From positions 6,629,892-6,693,891 of the forward strand of contig NC_092281.1 in the NCBI RefSeq assembly GCF_036320965.1: a DNA stretch of 64,000 nucleotides, in the 5' to 3' direction. This document shows positions 1 to 40,701 of the stretch, in pieces (position 1 is the stretch's first letter; every line of letters begins with the position of its first letter). The position numbers were made by a program, and so were the translations under genes. The notes beneath the pieces are model-generated. The model had not been told where the DNA came from. It did no database searches and was given only the letters and a program-made list of their open reading frames with translations. The stretch is from Panulirus ornatus (taxonomy: Eukaryota > Arthropoda > Malacostraca > Decapoda > Palinuridae).

Positions 1-246
1 AGGAGGGTGAAAGGAGGGCAAGGAATAGAGTGAATTGGTGCGATGTGGTATACCGGGGTTGACGTGCTGTCAGTGGATTGAATCAGGGCATGTGAAGCGT
101 CTGGGGTAAACCATGGAAAGCTGTGTAGGTATGTATATTTGCGTGTGTGGACGTATGTATATACATGTGTATGGGGGTGGGTTGGGCCATTTCTTTCGTC
201 TGTTTCCTTGCGCTACCTCGCAAACGCGGGAGACAGCGACAAAGCA
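1..246 (+). mobile_element. RTE-A 3' end, short-UTR form, cut by the window edge
   Basis: The last 20 codons of the RTE-A frame end with VVYRG and TGA at 60-62. The short 3' UTR follows and ends GGGAGACAGCGACAAAGC before an A-run and AT tract. The copy begins left of the window. Confidence 0.9.
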
Positions 247-249
247 AAA

Positions 250-310
<61 letters not shown>
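247..310. repeat. (A)n(AT)n tail microsatellite
   Basis: A short A-run followed by about 28 AT units directly after an RTE-A 3' end, as at most other RTE-A tails here. Confidence 0.95.
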
Positions 311-313
<3 letters not shown>

Positions 314-520
314 TTATGTAAAGTTGTATATATGTATATATCTCTATATCTGTGTATGTATATATATGTATATGTTGAATATGTATATGTGCATGTGTGG
401 ACATGTATGTATATACATGTATGTATATACATGTGTATGTGGGTGGGTTGGGCCATTCTTTCGTCTGTTTCCTTGCACTATCTCGCTGACACGGGAGACA
501 GTGACAAAGTATAAAGAATA
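311..520 (+). mobile_element. RTE-A 3' UTR fragment (older, long-UTR form)
   Basis: Matches the distal part of the long 3' UTR (GTGTGGACATGTATG, GGTGGGTTGGGCCATTC, then the CTATCTCGCTGACACGGGAGA core), with several substitutions relative to young copies. It contains no coding part and begins exactly at the end of the AT tract. Confidence 0.8.
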
Positions 521-532
521 AAGTAAGATATA

Positions 533-754
533 TTTCATACTATTCACCATTTCCCGCATTAGCAAGGTAGCTTTAAGAACAGAGGACTGAGCCTTTGAGG
601 GAAATCCTCGCTTGGCCCCCTTCTTTGTTCCTTCTTTTGGAAAATTAAAAATGAGGGGGGAGGATTTCCAGCCCCCGCTCCCTCCCCTTTTAGTTGCCTT
701 CTACGACGCACAGGGAATATGTGGGAAGTATTCTTTCTCCCCTATCCCCAGGGA
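533..754 (-). mobile_element. SIDE (RTE-A-derived non-autonomous element)
   Basis: On the - strand it reads from the 5' end GGGGATAGGGGAGAAAG (near 754) through GGAAATCCTCC and GAACAAAGAAGGGGG to the core CTACCTTGCTAATGCGGGA (near 555). It is complete at both ends but somewhat diverged. Confidence 0.8.
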
Positions 755-807
755 TAATATTATATATATATTCTTTACTCTTTAGTAGAGAGAGTAAAGA
801 GTAAAGA

Positions 808-2436
808 GCACTACTCCTGAAACAGGAGTGGTGGGAGTATGTGATAGAGTGTAAGAAAGTACACTCTAGTTTGATATGGGTAAAACTGAAAGTTGATGGT
901 GAGAGATAGGTGATTATTGGTGCATATGCACCTGGGCATGAAAAGGAGGATCATGAGAGACAAGTATTTTGGGAGCAGCTGAGTGAGTGTGTTAGTAGTT
1001 TTGATGCACGAGACCGTGTTATAGTGATGGGGGATTTGAATGCAAAGGTGAGTAATGTAGCAGTTGAGGGAATAATTGGTGTACATGGAGTGTTCAGTGT
1101 TGTAAATGGAAATGGTGAAGAGCTTGTAGATTTATGTGCTGAAAAAGGACTGGTGATGGGGAATACCTGGTTTAAAAAGAGAGATATACATAAGTATACA
1201 TATGTAAGTAGGAGAGATGGCCAGAGAGCATTATTGGATTATGTGTTAATTGATAGGTGCATGAAAGAGAGATTTTTGGATGTTAATGTGCTGAGAGGTG
1301 CAACTGGAGGGATGTCTGATCATTATCTTGTGGAGGCAAAAGTGAAGATTTGTAGAGGTTTTCAGAAAGGAAGAATGTTGTAATGAAAAGAGTGGTGAGA
1401 GTAAGTGAGCTTGGGAAGGAGACTTGTGTGAGTAAGTACCAGGAGAGACTGAGTACGTAAGGGGAGTGGGGGAGAATGGGATGTATTTAGGGAAGCAGTG
1501 ATGGCTTGCGCAAAAGATGCTCTTGGCATGAGAAGCGTGAAAGGTGGGCAGATTAGAAAGGGTAGTGAATGGTGAGATGAAGTAAGATTATTAGTGAAAG
1601 AGAAGAGAGAGGCATTGTTATTTAATGTATGTATGACTCATGGTGAGGTGCCTGAGGATTGGCGGAATGCTTGCATAGTGCCATTGTACAAAGGCAAAGG
1701 AGATAAAAGTTAATGCTCAAATTACAGAGGTATAAGTTTTTTTAGTATTCCTGGTAAATTATATGGGAGGGTATTGATTGAGAGGGTGAAGGCATGTACA
1801 GAGCATCAGATTGGGGAAGAGCAGTGTGGTTTCAGAAGTGGTAGAGGATGTGTGGATCTGGTGTTTGCTGTGAAGAATGTATGTGAGAAATACTTAGAAA
1901 AGCAAATGGATTTGTATGTAGCATTTATGGATCTGGAGAAGGCATATGATAGGGTTGATAGAGATGCTGTGTGGAAGGTATTAAGAATATATGGTGTGGG
2001 AGGCAAGTTGTTAAAAGCAGTGAAAAGTTTTCATCGAGGATGTAAGGCATGTGTACGTGTTGGAAGATAGGAAAGTGATTGGTTCCCAGTGAATGTCGGT
2101 TTGCGGCAGGGGTGCCTGATATTTCCATGGTTATTTAATTTGTTTATGGATGGGGTTGTAAGGGAGGTGAATGCAAGAGTTTTGGAGAGAGGGGCAATTA
2201 TGCAGTCTGTTGTGGATGCCAGAGCTTGGGAAGTGAGTCAGTTGTTTGCTGATGATACAGCGCTGGTGGCTGATTCATGTGAGAAACTGCAGAAGCTGGT
2301 GACTGAGTTTGGTAAAGTGTGTGAAAGAAGAAAGCTGAGAGTAAATGTGAACAAGAGTGAGGTTATTAGGTACAGTAGAGTTGAGGGTCAAGTTAATTGG
2401 GAGGTAAGTTTGAATGGAGAAAAACTGGAGGAAGTT
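808..2436 (+). mobile_element. RTE-A copy, decayed, internally deleted
   Basis: Endonuclease part: the frame at 910-1383 includes IGAYAPGHEKEDHERQ, VMGDLNAKVSN and GGMSDHYLVEAKVK. After a frameshift near 1380 and further stops, about 500 bp are missing at 1617/1618, joining KREA directly to the LFNVCMTHGE region. Reverse transcriptase part: frames 1774-2070 and 2089-2637 include AFMDLEKAYDRVDRD and QLFADDTALVADS. The copy starts inside the endonuclease domain and stops at LEEV, where it abuts an antisense copy. Confidence 0.88.
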
Positions 2437-2437
2437 C

Positions 2438-5400
2438 AGACTCAGTCTCTAGCTGTCGTTTGTAATGCACCAAAACTACAGTTCCCTTTCCACATCCAGG
2501 CCCCACACACCTTTCCATGGTTTACCCCAGACACTTCACATGCCCTGGTTCAATCTATTGACAGCACATCGACCCCAGTACACCACATCATTTCAATTTG
2601 CTCTCTTCCTTGCATGCCTTTCACCCCAATTGCTTAAAATCTTTTTCACTCCATCCTTCCACCTCCAATTTGGTCTCCTGCTTCTCTCTGTTCTCTCCAC
2701 CTCTGACATATATAACCTCTTTGTCCTCTTTCATGCTCTCTGTATGTCCAAACCATTTCAACACATTTCTGCTCTTTCAACCACACTCTTTATTTCGACA
2801 CATTGCTCTTACCCTTTCGTTACTTACTTGATCAAAGCACCTCACACCACATATTGTCCTCAAACATTTCATTTCTAACATCCACCCTCCTCCACACAAC
2901 CATATCTATAGCCCATGCCTCGCAACCATATAATATCGTTGGAACCACTATTCCTTCAAACATACCCATTTTCATTCTCCAAAATAACATTCTTGCCTTC
3001 CACACATTCTTCAATGCTTCCAGAACCTCCCCCACCCTCTGACTCACTTCCATGGTTCCATCCGCTGCTAAATCCACTCCCAGATATCTAAAACACTAAA
3101 CCTCCTCCTCCAGTTTTTCCACTATTCAAACTTACCCCCCAGTTATCTTGCCCCTCAAACCTTACTCTTATTCACATTTACTCTCAACTTTCTTCTTTCA
3201 CACACTTTACCAAACTCAGTCATCAACCTCTGCAGTTTCTCACCCGAATCAGCCACCAGCGCTATATTATCAGCAAACAATAACTGACTCACTTCCCAAG
3301 CCCTCTCATCTACATCAGACTTCATACTTACCCCTCTCCAAAACTCTTGCATTCCCCTCCGTAACCACCCCATCCATAAACAAATTAAACAACCATGGAG
3401 ACATCATGCACCCTTGCCGCAAACTAACATTCACTGGGAACCAATCACTTTCCTCTTTTCCCACTCATACACATGCCTTACATCCTGGGTAAAAACTTTT
3501 CACTGCTTCTAGCAACTTACCTCCCACACCATATATTCAATACCTTCCACAAAGCATCTCTATCAACCCTATCATATGCCATCTCCAGATCCATAAATGC
3601 TACATACAAGTCCATTTGTTTTTCTAAGTATTTCTCACATACATTCTTCAAAGCAAACACCAGATCCACACATCCTCTACCACTTCTGAAACCTTACTGC
3701 TTTTTCCCAATCTGATGCTCTGTACATGCCTTCACCCTTTCAATCAATACCCCTCCCATATAATTTGCCTGGAATACTCAACAAACTTATACCTCTGTAA
3801 TTTGAACACTCACCTTTATCCCCTTTGCCTTTGTACAATGGCACTATGCATGCATTCTGCCAATCCTCAGGCACTTCACCATGAACCATACATACATTGA
3901 ATATCCTCACCAACCAGTCAACAACACAGTCACTGCCTTTTTTAAGAAATTCCACTGCAATAGCATCCAAACCTGCCGCCTTGCCGGCTTTCATCTTCCG
4001 CAAAGCTCTCGCTACCTCTTCTCTATTTACCGAACCAGTCTCCCTAACCCCTCTCACTTCGCACACCACCTTGACCAAAAGACCCTATATCTGCAACTCT
4101 TTCAACAAACCTTCAAAATACATACTCCCTCTCCTTCTCACTTCACCACTACTTGTTATTACCTCCCCATTTGCCCCCTTCACCGATGTTCCCATTTGTT
4201 CTCTTGTCTTTACCTGCTTTATTTACCTCCTTTCAAAACATCTTTTTATTCTCACTAAGATTTAACAATACTCTCTCACCCCAACTCTCATTTGCCCTCT
4301 TTTTCACCTCTTGCACCTTTCTCTTAACCTCCTGCCTCTTTCTTTTATACATCTCCCAGTCATTTGCAGATTTTCCCAGCAAAAATCTTGCAAATGCCTT
4401 GCTTCATCTTGCTTCATCCCACCACTCACTACCCTTTCTCATCTGCCCACCTCCCACCTTTCTCATGCCACAGGCATCTTTTACGCAAGCCATCACTGCT
4501 TCCCTAAATACATCCCATTCCTCTCCCACTCCCCTTACGTCATTTGCTCTCACTTTTTTCTGTTCTACCCTCAATATCTCCTAGAACTTCCGCACACAAG
4601 TCTCTTTTTCCAAGCTCACTTACTCTCACTGCTCTCTTCACCCCAACATTCTCTCTTCTTTTCTGAAAACCTCTACAAATTTTCACCTTCGCTTCCACAA
4701 GATAATGATCAGACATCCCTCCTGTTGCCCCTCTCAGCGCTTTAACATTCAAAAGTCTCTCTTTCATGCACCTATCAATTAAAATGTTATCATATAATGC
4801 TCTTTGGCCATCTCTCTTACTTACATTTTATTATATTATTATTTTGCTTTGTCGCTGTCTCCCGCGTTTGCGAGGTAGCGCAAGGAAACAGACAAAAGAA
4901 ATGGCCCAACCCACCCCCATACACAATGTATACACACACACGCGTCCACACACGCAAATATACATACCTATACATCTCAATGTACACATATATATACATA
5001 CACAGACACATACATATTTACCCATGCACACAATTCACACTGTATACTTATATGTATCTCTTCTTTTTAAGCCAAGTATTCCCAGTCACCAGTCTTTTTT
5101 CAGCACTCAAATCTACAAGCTCTTCACCATTTCCATTTACAACACTGAACTCCCCATGTGCACCAATTATTCCCTCAACTGCCACATTACTCACTTTTGC
5201 ATTTAAATCGCCCATCACTATAACCCAGTCTTGTGCATCAAAGCTGCTAACGCACTCACTCAGCTGCTCCCAAGACACTCGTCTGTCATGATCTTTCTTC
5301 ATGACCAAATGCAGAGGCACCAATAATCACCCATATCTCTTCATTCACTTTCAGTTTTACCCATATCACTCTAGAGTTTACTTTCTTACACTCTATCACA

Positions 5401-5621
5401 TACTCCCACAACTCCTGCTTCAGGAGTAGTGCTACTCCTTTCTTTGCTCTTGTCCTCTCACCAAACCCTGACTGTACTCCCAAGACATTCTCAAACCACT
5501 CTTCCCCTTTACCCTTGAGCTTCGTTTCACTCAGAGCCAAAACATCCAGGTTCCTTTCCTCAAACATCCTACCTATCTCTCCTTTTTTCTCATCTTGGTT
5601 ACATTCACACTCATTTAGACA
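2438..5621 (-). mobile_element. Near full-length RTE-A copy, decayed, antisense
   Basis: Read on the - strand it covers almost the whole frame, from the LNVCGCNQ region (about 5600) through the endonuclease (5048-5567), the linker and the RT region (3155-4078) to the C-terminal GRPNWRWKD region and part of the long 3' UTR (2440-2500). Many frameshifts and stops break it. It lacks the first 20 or so codons, the 5' UTR and the 3' end. A separate 3' UTR piece is nested in the endonuclease part at 4826-5040. Confidence 0.88.
4826..5040 (-). mobile_element. Nested RTE-A 3' UTR-only insert
   Basis: About 215 bp of RTE-A 3' UTR in - orientation (TTTTGCTTTGTCGCTGTCTC, then the GCGTTTGCGAGGTAGCGC core) interrupts the endonuclease codons KYTYVSRRDG of the host copy. 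The host sequence resumes with TGTATACTTATATG. It carries no coding part, so it is an extremely 5'-truncated insertion. Confidence 0.8.
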
Positions 5622-5699
5622 TTAATGAGATGACTTTGATTAAGGTTTTAGTTGCCCATGCCATCTCAGCTTTTGTGGAAATAATAGAACATGTATATC

Positions 5700-5860
5700 T
5701 GGATAAGGCATTATACGGCATTGGTTAGACTGTACTTTGAGTATCAAATCAAGTCTTTGGTCAATACATCCAGTAGTATATTACTTCTCTGGGGATTTTA
5801 CAACTTAGAGTAACAAAACTAATACCAGGCTTGAAAGACTTCACTGGATTTTGGATGAGC
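5700..5860 (+). mobile_element. Possible decayed CR1/L2-type LINE C-terminal fragment
   Basis: A short reading (IRHYTALVRLYFEY, then RLVPGLKDF) resembles the 'ALVRPHLEYC' and 'R.TKLVPG' signatures that follow the RT domain in CR1/L2-like elements. This is recognition by eye over a short, broken stretch. Confidence 0.3.
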
Positions 5861-6213
5861 TTTGGCACTCACAGGAAAAAGTTCAACCTGAAATTTACCC
5901 CATCTTATCTGCAAAATTTTGAAATATCTATTTTCGTAAAAGAATTGAAATTCATTAGTTGGGTGGGACTTTGTTGAAAGTAGAATCAGGGTGTCCCACT
6001 TAGGACATTTGGCACACAACATTGTACAGTATAGGGTTTGCATTTTGACTCATTCACCTGTCGAATCATGAGGCTGTTTGATATTTAAAATTACAGTACA
6101 GATGCTCATTTCTTATATGACTTTATAATAATAATATTACTATTATTAATGTATGTTCCATCAAATTTTTTTATATTAGTTGTTTAAGCTCAAACTCATT
6201 TTCTTTCCCTCAG

Positions 6214-34690
<28,477 letters not shown>

Positions 34691-34749
34691 TATATTTAAA
34701 TATATTCATATGCTACTGATAAATTATATCGTATTTGTAAATAGTGCAA

Positions 34750-34755
34750 ATTAAA
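34750..34755 (+). promoter_or_regulatory. Candidate PCCB polyadenylation signal ATTAAA
   Basis: An ATTAAA hexamer lies 60 bp after the PCCB stop codon, followed by T-rich sequence. It is the nearest plausible signal. Its use is inferred only from position, and a longer 3' UTR is possible. Confidence 0.35.
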
Positions 34756-35984
34756 GTTTTCTCAGCAAAGATGAAAAGACATCATAGTATTCTACCATGG
34801 CTTGGGTACCAGACCATAATCAGTAGGTCAGATTACCCTCATCTAAGTACCCAAGAGACTATAATAACCTACCACAATTCCCCAGCAGCAGTATACTGTC
34901 ATTCATGTTGTAGTTTGCCTTTCAGTTGCCTTGATTGGGCAATTTTCTCTCCATAGCTGCTTTAAGTAAGTATTTTTTGTCAGAAGTATATGTTGAAATT
35001 AGTCTCATGATATGAGAATTGATTTTCTCCATTGGAATTTTTGCATCATGTGATTACCAGTGAAGGGCTTTGCTCTATAGGAAAATACTCATAACACAAA
35101 TTTATCTATGCATACAACACTTAATTTTCCATAATGATGGAGGCACTTTGCATTTGACTGAATGTACGGGCATGAAGTGTTGTGCAATATCTGGTAATGA
35201 AGGCATAACTGGTAATTGAATATTTCGTCACATATCATTGATTGTCACTCTTAGCACATGAAAAAATTATACAGTTACACTTGTGTTACACATTTGACAG
35301 GTTTGGGGCCAAGAAGTTGTGGGATTTTGGAATTTTCCCAGGTTTTTGGGTATCAGTATTACCAAGGGGATTTGATAACAGATCATGTAATTTATAATTT
35401 AACCTTGATATAGTAAATGAAATTATTAGTTTTGATCAGCATTACAGCTGTAATTATGTAGTGTGTGATACAAAAATATATATTGTCTCCAATGCCGAAA
35501 ATGCACGAGAGACTAAGTAGGAGTTCCCTGTGCACAGTATTACACTTCAGTGGTGCACTTTTTTGTCACTTTCAGCACAGAACTTGGCAGCTTTTCAAGT
35601 TGCTTCTTTACTTCTAAAGTTGTTGAAGAACTAACATCAAAATAGTCCCACTAATAAACACTAACAAATATCTACAGATATTTTTTAAAGCACTGCTAAC
35701 ACTATACTCATCATTGAATCTTAAATGCTGGGACACCATTATAGGGACAAAACAGAGGAGAATGGACTGGTGACTAGTGGATTTTGAGATAGTACCCAAA
35801 CAACAGAAGGGTAGTGAACATGCACGGCATTTCACTTAGCATGAAGATAACTAGGTGATATATTAACCTGTGGAGTTGAGTTTCCCCAGTATACATGTTT
35901 ATTTAAGTATAACAAAACATAATGGCTTTAGTTATTTAATGTTCTTTCCAAGTTATTCCTTGTTTCCAGTTGAAAAATATACAA
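34756..35984. other. Downstream of PCCB, no recognised feature
   Basis: AT-rich unique sequence with only short open frames. I see no exon, repeat family or RNA gene here. Confidence 0.6.
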
Positions 35985-36070
35985 AGCCAATTGAGGATTT
36001 TTCCCTCAGAGGCTAGTTCTTGATACTACATCACTAATGCAGAAAATGGCAAATATGTACATGAAAAAAA
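35985..36070 (+). mobile_element. Decayed SIDE fragment
   Basis: CAATTGAGGATTTTTCCCTC, GGCTAGTTCTTGATACTACA, TCACTAATGCAGAAAATGGC and an A-run follow the SIDE 3' order with heavy decay. Confidence 0.6.
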
Positions 36071-36711
36071 AGCTTAATACAATGATAGATGATTACATAG
36101 AAGCTGAAATGCTGGGGATTTTAATGAGCACCAGTATCCTTGTAAGTGCTGGATTATAGAAATGGGCACATCTGAAACATTTACTCATTAGATACATTAA
36201 TAATCAGGCTTTTATTAAGAAAGAAGGTATTATGTTGCCTAATTTTTTTATGTAAGGATTATGCATGGAAAGACTTAGTTTTATTATGATGGCATGGAGA
36301 AGAAAGGGGAGGCAAGGTTTGAAGGAAACTCTAACTCTGCCAGTTTCTTGTATTGTGAGTTTTTTGCATCTGTACTGCAAAGGAGGATGGTGCTCTGTAG
36401 AAAAATCCAAATACTTTCTGATCAGTTCTCAGACTATGGTTGATGTCCTTTTAATGTAAATATGCAAAATGAATCATGAAAAATATTGTAACCTTTTGTA
36501 ATTACTGATGTATACACTCCAGATATTTGAATGGCTTGAAGATGATGTTATTACATCCTGGTGTAGATTTTGAATTTTATGAAATTTATTTTTGAATGAG
36601 ATATATGCTTAATTATTTAAGATTTTTCTTTTCCTGATACTATACTATATTCAAGTATATTAAGAAAGGTGAAGCAGTTTGTGAACACGTCATTTTGCTA
36701 AATATATTTTT
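36071..36711. other. No recognised feature
   Basis: AT-rich sequence with two short open frames (61-70 codons) on opposite strands and no family resemblance. Confidence 0.55.
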
Positions 36712-36768
36712 TTTTTTATTATACTTTGTCGCTGTCTCCCGCGTTTGCGAGGTAGCGCTAAATATATA
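36712..36768 (-). mobile_element. Minimal RTE-A tail insertion
   Basis: T-run, then TATACTTTGTCGCTGTCTCC, CGCGTTTGCGAGGTAGCGC and then unrelated AT-rich sequence. Only about 45 bp of element 3' end is present, yet it matches young copies perfectly, so it is a very short recent insertion. Confidence 0.75.
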
Positions 36769-36976
36769 TAGTTAAGAATTCATATATGATTACCTCTTTT
36801 GCAGATAGTCAAAAGTTTTCTTACCCTGTGTGCCCTGTGTTCTACCCATGGCCAAGCCAGGCCTAGAATATGACTCGTGAAAACGTTGCCACAAGTTTTA
36901 TTCAAATATTTACAATTTCTTAATAAGACATTTTCTGGAAGAGTAGAAAATAGGTCAGGGATATTAATTTGTTATA

Positions 36977-37400
36977 CAGTATAACCTCTCAGTGATGATA
37001 CCCCTGAATAGGAGTCATCATGGGGTGACATCATCCATCACAAGTAATTCTAAATTTTGTTAGTAATCAGAGGGTACCATTCAGTAATAATGCACAGATG
37101 TAAGAGATGTGCTGCCCACTGTCAGTAATTAAAGGTAATTTTTGGTACATTACTAACTTTTCACTATCAGTTGTCTTGATCTGTGATTGGCTGAAGCTGC
37201 CGCTTAATCATGTGATGCAGCAGCACCTGTTCCATTCAGCAACAGATATCCCAGTATTTGGATGCCTTTTACTTATGTTGTTACTTTCTGTTGGTATAGT
37301 GATTGTATTCTGTCTAAATTTGTATACTGTGCTGTGACTAACAACTTGCTGTTCTGCATTACTTAATGTACCTTTTCTGTATTGTGAAAAAAGCTTGCTG
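36977..37400. mobile_element. Possible pogo/Tigger-type element end
   Basis: TA followed by CAGTATAACCTCTCAGTGA, then alternating TCATCATGGGGTGACATCAT. The CAGTATAACCTC start after TA resembles Tigger-type termini from memory. A matching opposite end was not found. Confidence 0.25.
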
Positions 37401-37510
37401 TGTTTGCTTTAAAGTGTGATTAAGCTCTTATGTCATGTGAGCTTCTGTGTACACCCTGTAAGGACTGTTCTATACACCTTTCCTGTACTGGTTTTGTTCT
37501 ATAGTGTACC

Positions 37511-37890
37511 TTATCTATCTATCTATATCTCTAATGCCTGCTTCCAACAGGAACTACCTCAAGGGGGTGGCCATGGCAATAGTCTCCATAACTAGTGAAC
37601 TCCAATGCCGCTTCTTATCCTTTAGTGTCTCACCCTTAACAGGCCACTGGTGGAAGGCATCTCTAGTGCAGTGTTGACAAAAGCTACTAACTAATGTTCG
37701 TACTGACTCTTTCTACCTAATACTCATGCCTGATGTTCCTACCTACTACTTCTACTTATGTTTCTACCCAGTGCTTCTGCCAAAATCTTTCCACCAACTA
37801 CTATCATTTCTAATCTTTTGCCAAAAGGCAGGGCTAGTGCTTAATGCCCACTGCAGGAAAATGTAGTTAAGAAGAATGAGTTATGCTTAG
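37511..37890 (+). repeat. Uncharacterised dispersed repeat DR-1, long copy
   Basis: Preceded by four TATC units. It shares block order with 33290-33690 (GGAACTACCTCAAGGGGGTG, TTAACAGGCCACTGG, CTACCTAATACTCATGCC, TTTTGCCAAAAGGCAGGGCT, CCCACTGCAGGAAAATGTAG). The interior is a degenerate array of about 15-bp CTACC/TAATGTTC units. Confidence 0.75.
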
Positions 37891-37905
37891 GCTATTATAT
37901 ATTTT

Positions 37906-38066
37906 TTTTATTATTATACTTTGTCGCTGTCTTCCGCATTAGTGAGGTAGCGCAAGGAAACAGATGAAAGAATGGTCCAACCCACCCACATACACATGTA
38001 TATACATACATGCCCTCACACGCACATATACATACCTGTACATTTCAACGTATACATATATATATA
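37906..38066 (-). mobile_element. RTE-A 3' UTR fragment
   Basis: ATTATACTTTGTCGCTGTCT, the core CGCATTAGTGAGGTAGCGC, then distal long-UTR sequence ending at a short AT tract (38055-38070). Confidence 0.8.
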
Positions 38067-38084
38067 TATATTTTTTTTCTTTTT

Positions 38085-38969
38085 TTGTCGGTCTCCTGCG
38101 TATGCAGGGGTAGCGCAAGGAAACAGACGAAAGAATTGGCCCAACCCACCCCCATACACATGTATATACATACGTCCACACACGCAAATATACATACCTA
38201 CACAGCTTTTCATGGTTTACCCCAGACGCTTCACATGCCCTGATTCAATCCACTGACAGCACGTCAACCCTGGTATACCACATCGATCCAATGCACTCTA
38301 TTCCTTGCCCTCCTTTCACCCTCCTGCATGTTCAGGCCCCGATCACAAAATCTTTTTCTCTCCATCTTTCCACCTCCAATTTGGTCTCCCACTTCTCCTC
38401 GTTCCCTCCACCTCCGACACATATATCCTCTTGGTCAATCTTTCCTCACTCATTCTCTCCATGTGCCCAAACCATTTCAAAACACCCTCTTCTGCTCTCT
38501 CAACCACGCTCTTTTTATTTCCACACATCTCTCTTACCCTTACGTTACTTACTCGATCAAACCACCTCACACCACACATTGTCCTCAAACATCTCATTTC
38601 CAGCACATCCATCCTCCTGCGCACAACTCTATCCATAGCCCATGCCTCGCAACCATACAACATTGTTGGAACCACTATTCCTTCAAACATACCCATTTTT
38701 GCTTTCCGAGATAATGTTCTCGACTTCCACACATTCTTCAAGGCTCCCAGGATTTTCGCCCCCTCCCCCACCCTATGATCCACCTCCGCTTCCATGGTTC
38801 CATCCGCTGCCAGATCCACTCCCAGATATCTAAAACACTTTACTTCCTCCAGTTTTTCTCCATTCAAACTTACCTCCCAGTTGACTTGACCCTCAACCCT
38901 ACTGTACCTAATAACCTTGCTCTTATTCACATTTACTCTTAACTTACTTCTTTCACACACTTTACCAAA
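38085..38969 (-). mobile_element. RTE-A copy, left arm of a head-to-head pair
   Basis: On the - strand it begins FGKVCERSKLRVN (38969) and runs through LAADG, RRSGRP and the short 3' UTR to its 3' end and T-run at about 38075. A 2-nt loss near 38343 breaks the frame before the C terminus. Confidence 0.9.
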
Positions 38970-40044
38970 CAAGGTTATTAGGTACAGTAGGGTTGAGGGT
39001 CAAGTCAATTGGGAGGTAAGTTTGAATGGAGAAAAACTGGAGGAAGTAAAGTGTTTTAGATATCTGGGAGTGGATCTGGCAGCGGATGGAACCATGGAAG
39101 CGGAAGTGAATCATAGGGTGGGGGAGGGGGCGAAAATCCTGGGAGCCTTGAAGAATGTGTGGAAGTCGAGAACATTATCTCGGAAAGCAAAAATGGGTAT
39201 GTTTGAAGGAATAGTGGTTCCAACAATGTTGTATGGTTACGAGGCGTGGGCTATGGATAGAGTTGTGCGCAGGAGGATGTTTGAGGACAATGTGTGGTGT
39301 GAGGTGGTTTGATCGAGTAAGTAATGTAAGGGTAAGAGAGATGTGTAAAAATAAAAAGAGCGTGGTTGAGAGAGCAGAAGAGGGTGTTTTGAAATGGTTT
39401 GGGCACATGGAGAGAATGAGTGAGGAAAGATTGACCAAGAGGATATATGTGTCGGAGGTGGAGGGAACGAGGAGAAGTGGGAGACCAAATTGGAGGTGGA
39501 AAGATGGAGTGAAAAAGATTTTGTGTGATTGGGGCCTGAACATGCAGGAGGGTGAAAGGAGGGCAAGGAATAGAGTGAATTGGATCGATGTGGTATACCG
39601 GGGTTGACGTGCTGTCAGTGGATTGAATCAGGGCATGTGAAGCGTCTGGGGTAAACCATGGAAAGTGTGTGGGGCCTGGATGTGGAAAGGGAGCTGTGGT
39701 TTCAGGCATTATTGCATGACAGCTAGAGACTGAGTGTGAACAAATGGGGCCTTTGTTGTCTTTTCCTAGTGCTACCTCGCACACATGAGGGGGGAGGGGG
39801 ATGGTATTCCATGTGTGGCGAGGTGGCGATGGGAATGAATAAAGGCAGACAGTGTGAATTGTGTGCATGGGTATATATGTATGTGCCTGTGTGTGTATAT
39901 ATATGTGTACATTGAGATGTATAGGTATGTATATTTGCGTGTGTGGATGTGTATGTATATACATTGTGTATGGGGGTGAGTTGGGCCATTTCTTTCATCT
40001 GTTTCCTTGCGCTACCTCGCAAACGCGGGAGACAGCGACAAAGC

Positions 40045-40045
<1 letters not shown>
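38970..40045 (+). mobile_element. RTE-A copy, right arm of a head-to-head pair, long UTR
   Basis: Starts KVIRYSRVEGQVNW directly at the junction. A 20-nt deletion at about 39277 (between two GATG repeats) removes codons for DVLEMR and shifts frame; the frame 39233-39607 completes the C terminus (RRSGRP, NWID). The long 3' UTR and an A-run (40045-40060) follow, then AT. Confidence 0.9.
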
Positions 40046-40082
<37 letters not shown>

Positions 40083-40095
40083 TATTCATATATAT

Positions 40096-40697
40096 AGCTC
40101 CCTTTCCACATGCAGGCCCCACACAACTTTCCATGGTTTACTTCAGATGCTTCACATGCCATGTCTCAATCCATTGACAGCATGTCGACCCTGGTATACC
40201 ACATCATTCCAATTCACTCTATTTCTTGCACTCCTTTCACCCTCCAGTTGCTTAAAATCTTTTTCACTCCATCCTTCCACTTCCAATTTGGTCTCCCACT
40301 TCTCATTCCCTCCACCTCTGATACACATATCCTCTTCGTCAATCTTTCCTCGCTCATCCTCTCCATGTGACCAAACCAATTCAATGCACCCTCTTCTGCT
40401 TTCTCAACCACACTCTTTTTACTACCACACATCTCTTTTACCCTTTCATTACTTACTCGATCAAACCACCTCACACCATACATTGTCCTCAAACATCTCA
40501 TTTCCAACACTTCCACCCTCCTCTGCACAACCCTATCTATAGCCCAATTCTCACAACCATATAACATTGTTGGAACCAGTATTCTTTTAAACATACCCAT
40601 TTTTGCTCCAAGATAACGTTCTCGCCTTCCACACATTCTTCTACACTCCCAGAACCTTTGCCCCCTCCCCCATCCTGTGACTCACTTCCGCTTCTAT
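40096..40697 (-). mobile_element. RTE-A copy, old, truncated at both ends
   Basis: Antisense C-terminal part, from about RVGEGA near 40670 to long-UTR sequence GGAGCT at 40096, where it meets the AT tail of its neighbour. Frames 40214-40636 and 40152-40379 overlap, showing a frameshift. Confidence 0.8.
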
Positions 40698-40701
40698 ATT
40701 C

